Notes under the pieces: generated by a model | Databases searched by the model: none | What the model was told of the DNA's origin: nothing | The model's input: only the letters and a program-made list of their open reading frames with translations | Shown here: positions 23,701 to 38,700 of the stretch, one piece after another | Layout of the letters: every line of letters begins with the position of its first letter | How positions within the stretch are numbered: position 1 is the stretch's first letter | Position numbers and translations under genes: made by a program | DNA from: Antedon mediterranea | Lineage: Eukaryota; Echinodermata; Crinoidea; Comatulida; Antedonidae | Assembly: GCF_964355755.1 (NCBI RefSeq) | Contig: NC_092680.1 | Coordinates: forward strand, 16,595,001-16,659,000 | Reading direction: 5' to 3' | DNA length: 64,000 nt

Positions 23701-26700
23701 AACTAACGATAGATGACCAATCACATATATTCCTTCTTAACAGCTTGCGACGCGCTGCATTAAAGTTAATTAACCATTTATTGAATAACCATTAATCCAT
23801 TTGGTTCTAAGTAATATAAATTATTCTGAAAGGTTCATGTTATTCATCGTTTGTGAATTAGGATATTAAAGGGTAAAATAATCTTGTTGAATTATATAGA
23901 TAAATAATTAAAACGTTTTAAGCTGCTACCGTCAACATATCCCTTAATTGAAAGTAGACAGATTATCAAAAGTCGCGTGCGTAATACATCACATCAAAAG
24001 TTGAAATCTGTATATTATAGATCTATCAATCTATGTAAGCGCCTAACATTACTAGCATTATTAATTAAAAAGTTGACGTTTAAAATATATATTGCTGTGT
24101 CTTCTTTCCTATGTTAGAATACTATTGAAATCACATGCAATTAAAGAAAATAGTCCTCTAACAAAAGAGGCATTTCAGCCTGCAGATGACAGCATAATTA
24201 ACCGAATTACAATATACAACGTACCAATGAGAACGCATTTGGTATCTTGTTTTTCTGCTGCATAAACGTAAACTACATCGCACTGACAAAAACATTACTC
24301 TTACTATTCCTTAGATGAAGCCGTCGTTTTGAATAAAAAAACGAATTGTAAAAGAAGAAAGAGAACAACAAATCTATGTTTATTGTTTATACACGAAATT
24401 GATTATTCCATCTAGACTAACAAAATCTCGTTTATCTGTAAACCGCCAATGTAAACCATCCAATCGAACAAGCTTAGTATAAAATAAAACAATCTATTTA
24501 AAATAGAAATAAAGAAATATCTTTTACTTAAATATTAAGCATTTCACGCTTATTATTATATTATTACTGAGGCTTCATTATTCTCACTATTTCTTTTTGC
24601 CAAATGAGACAAATGAACTTCTAGGTCGTCATTTTTCTGCTCTATATTATTATGAAATATATGTTTGTTGAATTTGAAGATACTATGATAATAGTTACCC
24701 ATTTCAACACATTTGTCTAACGGAAAATAAAAAGCTGAATTTATGTAGAAATTCCTTCAAAATTTATGTCTGCACATGTCTTTATTTTTCGTCCGTGTTC
24801 TCGCGATATACATGTAACAAACTTGTTTGTGCAATGATTTACAATGCGACTCTTGCTGCATAAAGTTTGATCCCATAACAATTACTAGTAAGTTCGTTTC
24901 CATTTACACAATATCGTAATGTTTGTGTTTGTTAAAACAACGATTATTCAGAAATACCTAGGAGCGGATAATTAGATTTCTAGTCTGTAAACTGTTTGTA
25001 AATTGTATAGTTGTTACTACATCCTGCTCGTGTCCAATATATTCATTTTTCAAGTGTTCTCGAAAATACGTAAATACTCTACAGCTCACTATGTCGGACG
25101 ATTGGTCGGTCGATAAACACTAACTCAAATTTGATCACGCGACTGCAGCCATGTATATGGCCTTGTTCGAGATCCTGGTAACCGTACAATTTAAAGCTCT
25201 GTCTATACATCAAACCCTATGCGACAAAAAGATGTGATGTGCCAATATAATTATGGAAATAATGATGTCGTATCACTACCTTATAAGGGCATATCACTAC
25301 CATATTTGGTCACATCACACTTTTTGTGTTACACTGACACCACGCCCTGTTTTTTAAGGTGAACAAAGGCTTTTTTGGAAACTTATCCGTGTTTATTGAT
25401 AGCTTGTTTTCAAATTAACTATATATAGATAGATAATTACCAAATAAATATAGATATGGTCTGAGTAGCAAATGGGCACCTGGAGTGTTGAAATAATACC
25501 ACACCCACACGCACGTCATTTAGTTAAATAAAACTATGTGATTGATATGAAAAAATGAAAACCGATTACCTAAGCGCATCTAATTCATAAAATAAATTTC
25601 CATCTGTATTTTGGACACATACATGCAGACATTAAACTCAGATAAAAAAATTAATCTACCGTATTGATATTCGTAAAACAATTCCATTTGTCCTATCTCA
25701 TAATCTTAACAATTCTGAGAGGAAAAAAATTCAAAATCTATAAGCCAGGTAGCATGCTTCAATTGGGTTACCATTTAGATTGGTATCCGAAATGTTCTTT
25801 CAAACACAAAAGATACGGTAATGGTTATGCTCTGACAAAAATAATAACTATGATGGTAAAATTATAAAAATTTAATCCAAAGAACGAGTTTCATGAGAAA
25901 ACAAAATGTTTCCGCGTGATTTGAAATCAATACGATTTAATATTACATTGCATCAAGATTTTAGCATTATGTGTTGTATCTATTTTGTGAGTGCATTAGT
26001 GATTTAACAGTGTAATAGCATATCGGTGACGTAATCAGCAGAACCCAAGGCTACTGTTCCTATATTATACATTTAGACTAATTTAATCAAACAACAACGT
26101 GTTTTATATGTGCATTTAGTATGTATTGATTTTACAAATTACTGCCGAGGATCAAAAGTTTTTTTTTCGCCTTGGCGGTATTTTTGAATCGGTTGACGTT
26201 GTGCGTGGGAATGTAAAATCGGTTTTTGATACCGTGATCTCCCCTTATTATATAATGGTTGAAGTATGAGAGATGATATGTTATTTTCCCGAAAGAAGGA
26301 TGTATGCCTAAACGCTTTGTTGAGCTAACGTTGTAAGTAGATATTTAAACTATTCTACCTTGATGCTGTTGCATATATTTATAATATAATACCGATAATA
26401 TTATTGTACTGAATAAACTTACCATGTTAAAGTATATTGAACATGTTATATTGCATCCATAGTTGGTGACGTAATGGTTGGTGTGATTTCGGTTTTAAGT
26501 TAGTAACTTGATTCAGTTTTTTCCTCTTCTAATGTAGACATTATGTATTCATGCATTCATCTTTTTATTTCGGAATACCATGATGAATTAATATATCCAT
26601 AGCAAAAAACAAGGAACTTAATCTAAAAAATAATTGTACAGATAAAAAAAATAAGGTTGTACAAAATAACAGACAAATATATAAATATATAAAGTCAATG

Positions 26701-29700
26701 CAAGAAGGCATTCTACTGTCTATGTATTCTTGACAAATTAATGGCCATGATCAAAGAATTACTACTTGAGTTCACACAATTTGTTTAACTAAAAACAGAT
26801 GGAACGTCATTTAAAACAAACATGTTAGCACTATAATTTCTAGGCTGCTTCAGCAGCAAACGCAAGGCATTGTTATAGAATAGTTTCAATAATCTCAAAG
26901 CGCTCTTATTGTAGGCCTATCTACACCATAAGGTGAACAGTACATGCTGACACACACACAGTCGTAGTAGAACAATTACCAAACTTTCTACTTAGAGAAT
27001 TTGACCTAACTAGATGGTACGCTCCCTTCGCTCGCGTACCATCTAGGTCGTGCCCATAATACATGTCGTTTACAGGAACGAATAAATAGACACTGATTTA
27101 TGTACTCAACTAAAATTAGCACCCTGAGAATTACTTCCGAAAGAGAAACTTTTCACAAAATGAGACCAATTGTTTAATTCAAATTTAAACAAACTTAATT
27201 TGTGTTTTGTCCTCTACTGGCTTTACAACGCCACTCATGCCAGTGAGGGAAGGGTGATGATGTGGGTGGTTTAAATGCAATAATAAAGATTTGTACATAA
27301 TATACGGCGACTGAAAACGCTAGCTCATTATCCGTTAAAAAAAATTATATCCAACCTCTGCAGCACAGATTGAAAAAAAATGGATCGAATTTCTGTTATG
27401 AGTATACAGTCAAGACGGACATCCATTAGACAGTGTATACCACGATCGAAAAACACCCCTATTTGGGGCAAATCGTTGAACCTAAATTCGTTTTAATTGT
27501 CAATAACTAATTATCTAACTCAATTTAATTAGTAAACAGGGTTACATCAGGTGGTTAAAATCAGTACCGAGATTCTAACCAACTTTATATACCATCGAGT
27601 AAACATTCTAGAAAAAACGCGCGATTTACCGAATTTTGCCCTTACGTAAATTTATATATAGATACACATAGATTGAAATTGACGTTTGATGTCACTTTCA
27701 TCACTCAGATTGTTACTGATCACATGACCAAGTTAGGTTATGGAATTATCAAAGTTTAGTGGTGCCCAATTCAAGTTATATAATACACATACATACACGG
27801 TATGATGAAGAAGATAAGTAAAAAATATTATTTCTGGAAATCAACATGATCCTATCATTTCTGCATCTATCATCGAACCAAAGCAATAACTAATTCTGTT
27901 AACCGAACCAAATCATTACCAATGCAAAAGTGTATACCATCATGTCCACGAATTATACTGCACCGTTGAGTAATGCAATATTATGTTATAAATATGTCGG
28001 ACGTTCACATTTTCTGGTTGTCATCTAAGCATTAAAATATTTTTTTAATGAAAATTTAACTACTTTATATTAAAATTAAAAAATATATTATATATGGTTT
28101 TGGTTTTAATTTGAGTTGACTATTGATGGAATATTTTTACTTATTGTTTTCAGTTCAGTTTAATTGTTATTTTGTAGGTTTTTCTACAGCCCACTATGTC
28201 GGTCGGTTGGCCGGTCGATTGGTCGGTCGGTTGGTCGGTCGTTGGTCGATAAACACTAACTTGAGCACGCGACTGCAGCCATGTGTATGGCCTTGTTAGA
28301 GTTGCCATGACACTCTGTACTCTGTTAATTTCCTGAAATTAATACTAATATATTTCTGAGATAGCAATTATTATAACAGTATTTTTATTAGCTTATGATA
28401 GTATAGCATTAATAGAAACCAATTATTATAGATTATGGAATTCTTCTAAATATTATTTCTTCATTCTGTTAGGTTAGGTTAGTTTACTTATTGTTGGTTT
28501 GAAAACAAGAATATTTCCAAAATAAATCATTCTATTGGTGCAAAACAAGTGTATATGCCTACTCCTACGTACAATATAGTATTAAAAGTACTGTGGGGGT
28601 TTTTTTTGTATTTTTTTCAATTTAAAGTCTAGTCAGTGGGCTAATAATTAATTATATTACTATCGTTTCTATTGGAAAATAATATTCAAATTGAAGACAA
28701 GCACGTTAACCAACAAGCTACATATCATTGCAATGTCTCTTTCACTTTTATTTTTATAATATGTAAATGTTTTATTATGATGAATGAATAAACTTACATT
28801 GAACTTCCTTAAAAATAAGAAGAAATAACAAGCGCATGTTTCTAAGCTTAGCAGTCAGTAGAGCAATATATGATTATCGGTTTTATTTATATTTAAAATA
28901 AAATGATCTGATGTGTGGGGGAAATCGGAATCCACACAGGAAAAGACGAAAATGCAATGGAATAAATCGTGCGTAATTATACCCTATTAATTATTAATAT
29001 TTATTAACAGTGTTATCATTTATTAATGATCCTTTTTGGAGAATTTTAAGTTACGTTGGTACTAAATGCAACAAAAAGCTACAGTACGCAAGATATAGAA
29101 TTGATAAGAATGTTTGATTGCACTGCAATATCTGTCAAAAGCAATCGGACATTCTAACGAGAACAAAACTAATGAAATCTTGTTACCGTAAGGTTCCCTT
29201 CAATAAATGCCAGATTTGTTTTAGTCAGATAATAAATGCAAGCGCATAATAATGTCAATTGCCATAAAAAAGTAGTACGGTCGACGGCGAGCCAACTCTA
29301 AAAACAGCACGAAGTAAAATAAGGTTAGAATGGTATCTTCGGATTTGATTGAAAAGAAGTGTCCATATTTATTTATCATTACAAACCACCTAAAGATTTA
29401 CAAAAGTATCTCTAAACGCAATTAGAGAAAGCTAAGACTATTATAGTATGATAAATTGTTTTTTATCTGTAGACGTTTACTTTCATTTTTGAAAGTCTAG
29501 CTTGTTGATATTTATTTAGTATCCTAATTGAGATCCAACCACGTCTCTTGTTTTTTTTCAAATATTGTTTTAACAAACTGTTTAACTGTTTAAATACAAC
29601 AAAAAAAACAACCTGTCAGAACGAATCATTTACTGTAATCTGATAAAATGCCTAAAAATAACATCTGAAATTCGAAGAATTGAGATTAAAGAATACATTA

Positions 29701-32700
29701 ATCTTCTTGTTGCAGTGTTTTCAATCTATCACACGTTAGTATTTGACCAAAAGTAAAGACGTAAATAATGAGCCGATTTATGCCTGGTAGGTGGGACAAA
29801 ATAATGTTTAGAGACGGTAGACATAATAATTATTATTGGTCAAATGTTTGCTCTACTCTAACGTAGTACATTAAGAATACTAGCGAAAAAATAATTAATT
29901 CTCAATGTCCTTAGTATAAAGTACAGATTACGTGAGAGTAGGGCAAAAATCTGACCAATTACTTAACACGCTTATGCGAAGCTACCCCACAGTAGTTACA
30001 AACAATTGCAATTATTATTACAAAAATGGAAAGACCAGCCTTTTGCGAGAAAGTTTTGAATGAAAGCAAAGCCGATAGATTAACCAAAAATGACATATCA
30101 GACAATTACTTCGTATTGTAACAGGAGGTCCAATGTACACATGTGGCTCGGGTGCATTCCAAGAAACTGAGAGTAGATGGTTACCCATCCCAGTGCATCC
30201 GTGCATTGGACCATGTCATGTATTCATTTCGAGCCAAGTCTGCCCCAAGTCAACTCGACCTCATGGCAACTCGAAAACATTATATTTTAATTTCAGATTG
30301 AGAATGTATCTAAAAACAAACAATATACCTTCAACAAATAATACAGATGTACATCATCATGGGAAGAGTAAAGTTAAAATTGTAATTTCACTTTTTTCAT
30401 TGTAAGCAATTAGGAATACAAATCTAATTAATTGATTATATTATTATTGTGGGCATTCACTATGTTAATCAGTGACAAGATCACAATCTAATGAATAATC
30501 TTTGCACAAGGTCAATGAAGGATTATAATATATCATGAAATCTGAATACCATTATCGTCTTTATATAATATGTTTTCATGGTAAAATGAAAACATTCGTT
30601 TCCTGAAAAAAAAAACGGCCTTTAGTTTTATAGAAAACTAAAAAAGAAATTATTGAGTTTCTTTGTGGTACTAAACACAACATTAATGATGCTACCAATT
30701 TATTTTAAATTTAATGTATTTTTAAAAATATTGCAAATTATTTCGAGAACACAATGTGAACCGACCTTTTTCGTACAGCGAATTATTTAATTACGTTAAG
30801 ATCAACATGTTTGGAGATAAGAAGCGATGCTATAGATTTGTAAAAGTCATTTCATTTGAAGACAGATTAATGAATTCACTGAGTGGTAAACGAGAGATCT
30901 AAGCGGAAGGATGTCTTTTAATGCTCTCTTAGGCCATCTTCTAAGTACTCTTACTATGTTAAGTTTGATTGCAATCACGACAGCTTGAAAATAATAGATT
31001 ACAGTAATATAAATAAATATTCAAAATTCAGCAATCATTGTCTTCATATTGTCAAGGGAAGGGTCAACATTATTATATAACAGTAATAACTAAATTAGCA
31101 GTTACTGCAGTTACTGCAGTAAGTACATTTTGTTTACTCTATAACATGTTTATATAGCAGCATTCCGTTAGGCCTGTCGCTCATTTCTTTCATCTGTATT
31201 GAAAGAAATCATGATCATCATCATAACCATCATCATTATCATAATCATCATTATCATCATCACAATCATAATCATAACCATCATCATCATCATCATCATC
31301 ATCATCACCGTAACCATCATCATTATCATCTTAACCATCATCATTAGCATCATAACCATCATCATTAGCATCATAATTATCATCATCACAATCATCATCA
31401 TAACCATCATCATCATAATCATCATCATAATCATAATCGTCATCATAACGATCATCATCATTACCATAACCATCATCATTATCATCATAACCATCATCAT
31501 TACTATCATAATTATCATCATCATAATCATAATTATCATCATCATAACCATCATCATCATAACCATCATCATCATAACCATCATCACTATCATCATAACC
31601 ATCATCATTACTATCATAATTATCATCATCATAATCATAACCATCATCATCATAACCATCATCATCATAACCATCATCATCATAACCATCATCACTATCA
31701 TCATAACCATCATCATTACTATCATAATTATCATCATCATAATCATCATCATCATAATCATCATCATCATAACCATCATCATCATCATAACCATCATCAT
31801 TATCACCATAACCATCATCATCACCATAACCATCATCATCATAACCATCATCATTATCATCATCAGCGGCATTATGTTAGTCTACTCTAACGTTGTGAAA
31901 TTGTTTTCAAGTAAAAAAATAGAATTACATACATGAAGATGCTTTTCTTGACAATTCCTCTCCAGCTTTCTTGACTATCCGAACGAAAACACAATATGAA
32001 TTTCATATGGTAAATTAGGTTACGTGATTTAGTGTCAACCTTTTTTGTTTTCAAAATGATTTAGTTTCGTATTACTCTTGTTCAGATTGAATTCTTCTAT
32101 TATTATGTGGCATTCTTTATTTAAACCATTACTTTTATTTCTTTGAAAAAGTGTATATGCACATTACTTCCGTCAATCCACCGTGACATTGTTTGGGGAA
32201 TCAACTTAACGGCATTATACTTATACTGGATAGCAAGTTCAATCACATCTATAGAAGACTTTTGTCAGAAGTAGTTAATCACTTCGCTAAAATCTAAGCT
32301 ACTGACGTCACTAAATCCATGATATTTGTTCATGTTATTCGAATACTAGCTATACAAATCCACTGTTTTTATTTGGTGCGTTCATACTGCTGCAGATTAT
32401 GTATTTTTACAATTATTTCAATCTGATAATGGAATTGCCATTAGCTACAGCCACCTGCTTGTCTGCTAAATTTAGCGCGCTTTGATGTATTGTTACTGAA
32501 AGAATAGTTTGCGATACATTGTCGTTTGGATAGATATTTTTGTTCGTTTCAATTGAAAATCTCACTAAAGCTTGGTTCCTTTTAGGACGCAACGCAAGGA
32601 CGTAAGCGCAGCGCAAATAATTTTAACTATCACGACGCGATGTACTATCCGCCGAACTGTTGCTTGTGATTGGTCAAATTACTTGCTTAGCGCTTACGTC

Positions 32701-35700
32701 CTTGTGTTATAGTGGGAACCAAGCATTAGATTGAATATTTTCTAGCAAATGCCTACTTGTTTATTTTCTGTGTGCGTAACTTCAAATTACTCATCCGATT
32801 CTGGATTCTTGCAACCAAGCAAGATTGGTATTAATCTTTTCCGGATATTCTATCATTATATAACATCTAAATAAATGCCTGTCATTTGGTTGGACGATTG
32901 TGGGTCACATGGCGTGCAATAGTACGCACTATTAAATGATCGTTTAATAGTACTTTAAATTTAAATTAGTAGTAGGTTTTAGTATTTTTATTTATTAATG
33001 GGAACATCTCTACAAGACGTGGAATCGTTGGAAAAAACATAATTAGCCTAGATGATTGCCTGTCGAAATTTCGTATTGCTGTCTTTCAGCCTAGACCTAG
33101 TAGTAGGCCTAGGCCTGTTAATATTAGGCTAGACCTAGGCGTTTTAACCTTGCTATGCCTAGTATTATTTGGTCGTTTGTTGACATAATTAACACTAACA
33201 GTAGGTGCGTTTATGAAATACATATAAATAATAATAATAATTAATATAATTATTAAAAACCAAATGTTACTGTTTTAATCAATGGGAATCAAAAGCAGGC
33301 CTTGGCTAGGCCTACCTTTTTATTGATTCAAATGACAGGAATCTATTTAGATGTTATATAAAACAAATAATGAATGTTTTATATTCGTGTAATGGTACAA
33401 ATAATTGCATTTGGTGAATGGTGGAAGGTTATATATCAACTCGGCTGTCGCCTCGTTGAAATATAACATTATCATTCACCTCATGCCATTATTTGTACCA
33501 TTACACGAATATAAAACATTCATTATTTGTATAATAAATGGTAGTATTTGAAAGCACTAACACTAACAATGTTTCATTTTATTTGTGTGTCAGTCATAGT
33601 GTACTGAAAATGTTCGTGTCATATTTAAATTCACTGAATGATTTAAGAGATAGTTTCTATAAAGTTTACCTGTTCATATGGGTTTTAATGTAAAGAAAAT
33701 CTCAGTTTCTATCCTAATCAAGAAAGAGATTGCATTTTAATGATTTCTGAGTTTTTAATGTCCCTATAGTATATTTTAGTACGTGATGATTATTGTCAGA
33801 AAGGTTGCTTGCATGGAGTTGGAAACCTTTTAAATGTATTTTATAGTTCATACTCTTTGATAGAAAATGTGTGGGAGCGACAACATATCTTATTTTATAT
33901 ACCCTTTAGGAACCTTTAATACTAAATTAGGCATAAATGTAAAGTAAGTGGGCATATTCAGTCAGTGGGCTTTTAATGATTCTGTCTGAATTATATTATG
34001 CAAAATATCACAGTAATAATATTTTATTGATTTTATAGTTTCTTTCTATAGTATACGGTACTTTCTACTACATTAGCATTTCAATATTGTAAATATTCGA
34101 TATGCGTATTGTAGTCACCCGATTATCGGCATTGCAAGCCACTCTATCTAGAATATCACAGCGTAACATGTATTTCCTAGTATAATGTAGCTTAGCCCTT
34201 AACCTAACCTTACACGATGCAGGTACCGCATATGATACAAATTAGATGATGTATTTCCAAATAGTCCTATAATACTGGGTATATATTGTAGTAAGTGGAA
34301 ATATAACACTGAGAAACGAATAGGTCAAACTCTGATGCTAATGCTATCAACAACCTTCCTTGCAGCCAAAAATAGAACATAAATGTAAGCCTTGATATTC
34401 ATTTATATAATTATAAAATTGGCATACAAAATACAGCACCTGAACGCTGTAGGCATTTTTCGCCGATTTTTTTTTATGTACTGACCCACGGCGTGTGGCG
34501 CAGGGTATTGGACGTTCGACTACTGATCGTGAGATCGAGGTTCGAATCCAACTCTCGCCGCATTGCTGGTATCCTTAGGCACAAGATACTTTACTTACGT
34601 TTGCCTCTCTCCACCCAGGTGTGTAAATGGGAACCCGGTTAGACCAAGACACAACTTTGGGCTGATTACTAGCTGCATTATGGGAGTATGTTTCCATACG
34701 TGTTTGATCCAAACAAATGACTGGGATAATAATGTTCAGCTCTTAGAGGTTTCACAACATTAAGCGCTATATCAATCCAGGATATTATTATTATTATTAT
34801 TATTAACTCTCAATATCATTTTTTTAATTAATTATAATTCAACTTGATTAGTATTTTGGCGAATGTTTATGAATGTTTAAAGTTTATTCTCAAATTGAAG
34901 TTGACATTTTCATCGGAACACGAAGAAATAAATCTTCATAATCTAACTACTACGGCGCTACAATGTATTGCGCCACCTATCGTTTAAGTGTTTTACATCA
35001 CTTTGATCATCAAATTCAACATTCATAATGAATCTGATTGCAATCTTATATTTATTGTTTTTCTTTCTGGAACATAGAGACCTATGTAAGGTTATTAAGT
35101 TTCTATTAACTCCAGGCCACATCACTATTAATATTCATTAACGTATAGCTAATTATCTCGTCTTATTTCAATCTACGACAGAGTACAACTGTCAAGTTGT
35201 ACAGAATTTTGGAGGAATGCAGGGGTACATATCTCTACTGAAAGTGTAGGATAAGACATTTGATATACATGATGCCGAGTAATTGTTATGTGATGGACAT
35301 TTAGAACAATGTAATGCATGCAAAATTCAGTCTTTCCAGGGAAGGGTACACTCCTTCGAGGTCTTGCACAAATATTATTAACAAATGATACAAATATCCC
35401 ATAATAAGTAAATCTTGGCTCTTACAACTCAGATGAGAGATCTGAAATACGATGCCAGTTTTAAAATAAATACTTTACTGTATCACTTAAATCTGTAAAC
35501 ATAGCATTTTGCACAGTCTACTATTAATAAATGTCATGAAACGTATTATTCACTTCATAGGTTGTAAAAGATTTTATCGGTAGATTAGCCGGTTGTTTTG
35601 TCGGCTGGTTGGGTGGTTCAATGTCCACTCTGTTGGTCATTCAACTAATTGGAATATTGTGGATTATTTTGGTTGATTTACGAATTCTTGCCAGTCCATT

Positions 35701-38700
35701 ATCCGGAACAGGTCCTTCTGATTTACAACTAAGTCTAAATTAAGTTAAAATAATACGTGTGTCTGTCAGATAGGCCTAATGATGTTCCAAATCGCCGATT
35801 AGTAGTATTTTTCTATTTTATCGAGGCGACAGCCGATTTAAAAAAGAATTTTATATTTCACCGAATGAAATTATTTGTACCATTGCATGAATACAAAACA
35901 TTCATTAATTGTTTTATACATGTCATCAACCGAAACATATTTGTAGGCCTAGTAGGTTACGCTTAGTGTAGAGGCAGAATACGAAAAATTGCCAGGCAAC
36001 TGATTCCACTTTTTTTAAAGTGTTTTTTTCACTTTGGAATACGAATTTAAATTACTTTAATGTATTTGACAATACATTCTATCTTGAACTTTAACTTAAA
36101 CTAATTGTAATTAATCAAAATCATATAAACTATCTCAAGCTAATGCTTTTTGGTATAAATTCGCTCTACAAATTAATGTTACTATACCAAATTACTAAAT
36201 GGAGTGTTATTTCTACAAATGAAAAAATAGGTGGTGCTATTGAATGACCCTTTGTCGTTCGCTATGATCGTTTAATAGTATATAATAATGAATGTTTATT
36301 GATGATATGTATGCGTAATAATATAAATAATGTAAAGAAGTGAAAGTGAAAAAAAACGTATATTTAAATATAGTTTATTTTTTATCATGTGACCCACAAT
36401 CTTCCAATTAAATGACAGGAATCCATTTAGCGTCTATTGAACGCCATGTGACCACAATTGTCCAATCAATTGGTACAAATATATTTGTGTGTTTTAGGCC
36501 TAACATTAAAATTGTATTTTTTAATAATCATAATCGCTTTTTGTGTAGATGTGATAGAATTATAGTATGATGTGAGAAGTATTGCAATTCTTCAAAATTG
36601 AGTGGTTTAAGTCTAAGATAAATTAATTCAGCCAAAACTTTAAATTGATGACCGAATTAAATAAATCAATAGACTAAACGTTTGATAGGCTGTCGACAAC
36701 GTAGAGATATACAGCAAATGCAGAATTATTCAATACCTTATAATTGTTATGCATTAAAATCGCTGCACGAAAATAATTATGACCTAGCTCTCGTCATTTC
36801 TGAGTTCGTTGCCTTCAAGTCTCAATGAAAGTAACATGCTCGCGTCCAATCTGTATAGTTTATACATGTATATTCAGCGTATTTGAGTTATTCTATACTA
36901 TACGTTGGAATTGAATTTCTATCGTACGTTGCTTTGCGTGTTTTATGCTGCAGTTTTAATGGCAACCGCATCTAGTTTTAATGTTCACGCGTGGTGGAAC
37001 GTCTAATCTAAATGAATAGTTTGGCAGCATAAAAGGTAACTGTTTTTAAAAGTATTAATTTTCAATTATTTGCCCTAAGTGTTAATCTCTATGACGCAAT
37101 TTTTCAGCAGTAGCTGATGAATAACAATTTACATTGTGGTGTGCAATATAATGCGCAATTTCCACGTTAGAAAATCACCGCATATACGGAAGATAAGATT
37201 ATCGTTTCTCTCATATTTACAACATTTTAAAACACTTCAATGCTGTATAAACGGTTATTTGTATATCGGAAGAGTGCTGTATCTTTTTTATTACCATTTC
37301 GTCCAAAAATTGATTGAGAGATATCTGGCTCATTTGTGTTACAGCGAATACAGCTTCTACTCTGAATTTGCATATGGTGCATTGTATGTTATTATTGATG
37401 CTATGCTCTGGTCAAATAAATAGAATAGATGAAGTGAACCTCCAGATTGTTCATTTGTATAAAGCCAGCGTAGAAATGAACAGTAGATCAAAGAGTAGAT
37501 TAATAATAGATATATGCTGCTCCGAACAATTTTATTTTAAGAATTACTTAAAATCACTGTTGTACATACCGTACTTATTATTGCGTGCGTTAGGTATTTC
37601 TCTCATGCAAATGACATATGTAATCAATGTAAAATTGCAATTAATCGGATCTTGGTGGGGTACACATGTGTGTGTTTGTTTCTAATAATAACCAATGCTT
37701 CATAATACAGTGTAATAGACCTATATATAATTATAGGAGCTGTCATATACATGGCGAACGTCACCTTTGTAGTTCAGTTCCCCAGTTCTGTGTAGATTTT
37801 TGTTTTGTGATATGGAATATAAAAATGACTAAAAGGACGAACCTTATAAGCTCAATAAACCCAATATTGAAATAGTCTAAAGCGCTGTTATATTGGTATA
37901 ATTAAACAAACAAATGTAGTATATTAAAAAGCGCACTCATGTTTGAAACGTGCATTAAATATTGTATCAGATGATCTTCGCACAAAATAAACATAACATT
38001 TAATGCTTAATTAAAGTCCTGAGCTCCAAGACTCAAATACTCTTTGGAATGCTTTATCAAAAAGTATTTTAATACCTCATTTACATTCAATAGTATTCAT
38101 ATTAAATTGTATGTAACCTATACATTTATATTACTATACTTTATGCATTGTAATCGATCTTTCTTGTATTTCTTTCGTATTGGCCGTTTCAGGTGATTAA
38201 ATATACTTACTGTATAAATAACACATTTATTCGTAGTCCAACGTGTGGAAATATGCAATGTAAATGACTAAGTAAACACTTATACTGTGTCTATTCACCC
38301 GGTTCTCGGTACTGTATCTGTTTAGCAAAGATGCTTTTAGCTTATTGATTATTACAATGTTATGCGACACGCATTACACTGATTACATAGATTGATTGAA
38401 CATTCCTACGCTATCGTTAAATCAACTCGTGTGCATTTGTCTCTTCTTCCAACATCTCCCTAGAAAATATTATTTACTCAGACGCTATACACACTATACA
38501 GCATGTATGTAAATCAACATCTTATAGATAATTGCCTACTTTTCATATTCTGTATACCTCAGGGTTATAAGCAATTGTATATGTAAATCAGCCCATTATG
38601 CGTAGAAAAACAACGATTGGCTTGTAACTTCTTTCTTCTTCTTAATTAGAATCTTTGCCAATTTAAAATAACGCTTTGATTGTGACTCACGGTCACTCCT

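Noticed and set aside
31168-31936. Two long open frames on opposite strands (poly-Met/Ile and poly-Ile/Thr)
   Set aside because: They are translations of a trinucleotide microsatellite and have no protein character.
34490-34565. Functional tRNA gene
   Set aside because: The same reasoning: it is the head of a SINE with body and (ATT)n tail.
37136-37875. Overlapping open frames of 69-123 codons
   Set aside because: No domain, no plausible initiation, no splice pattern; AT-rich intron chance frames.
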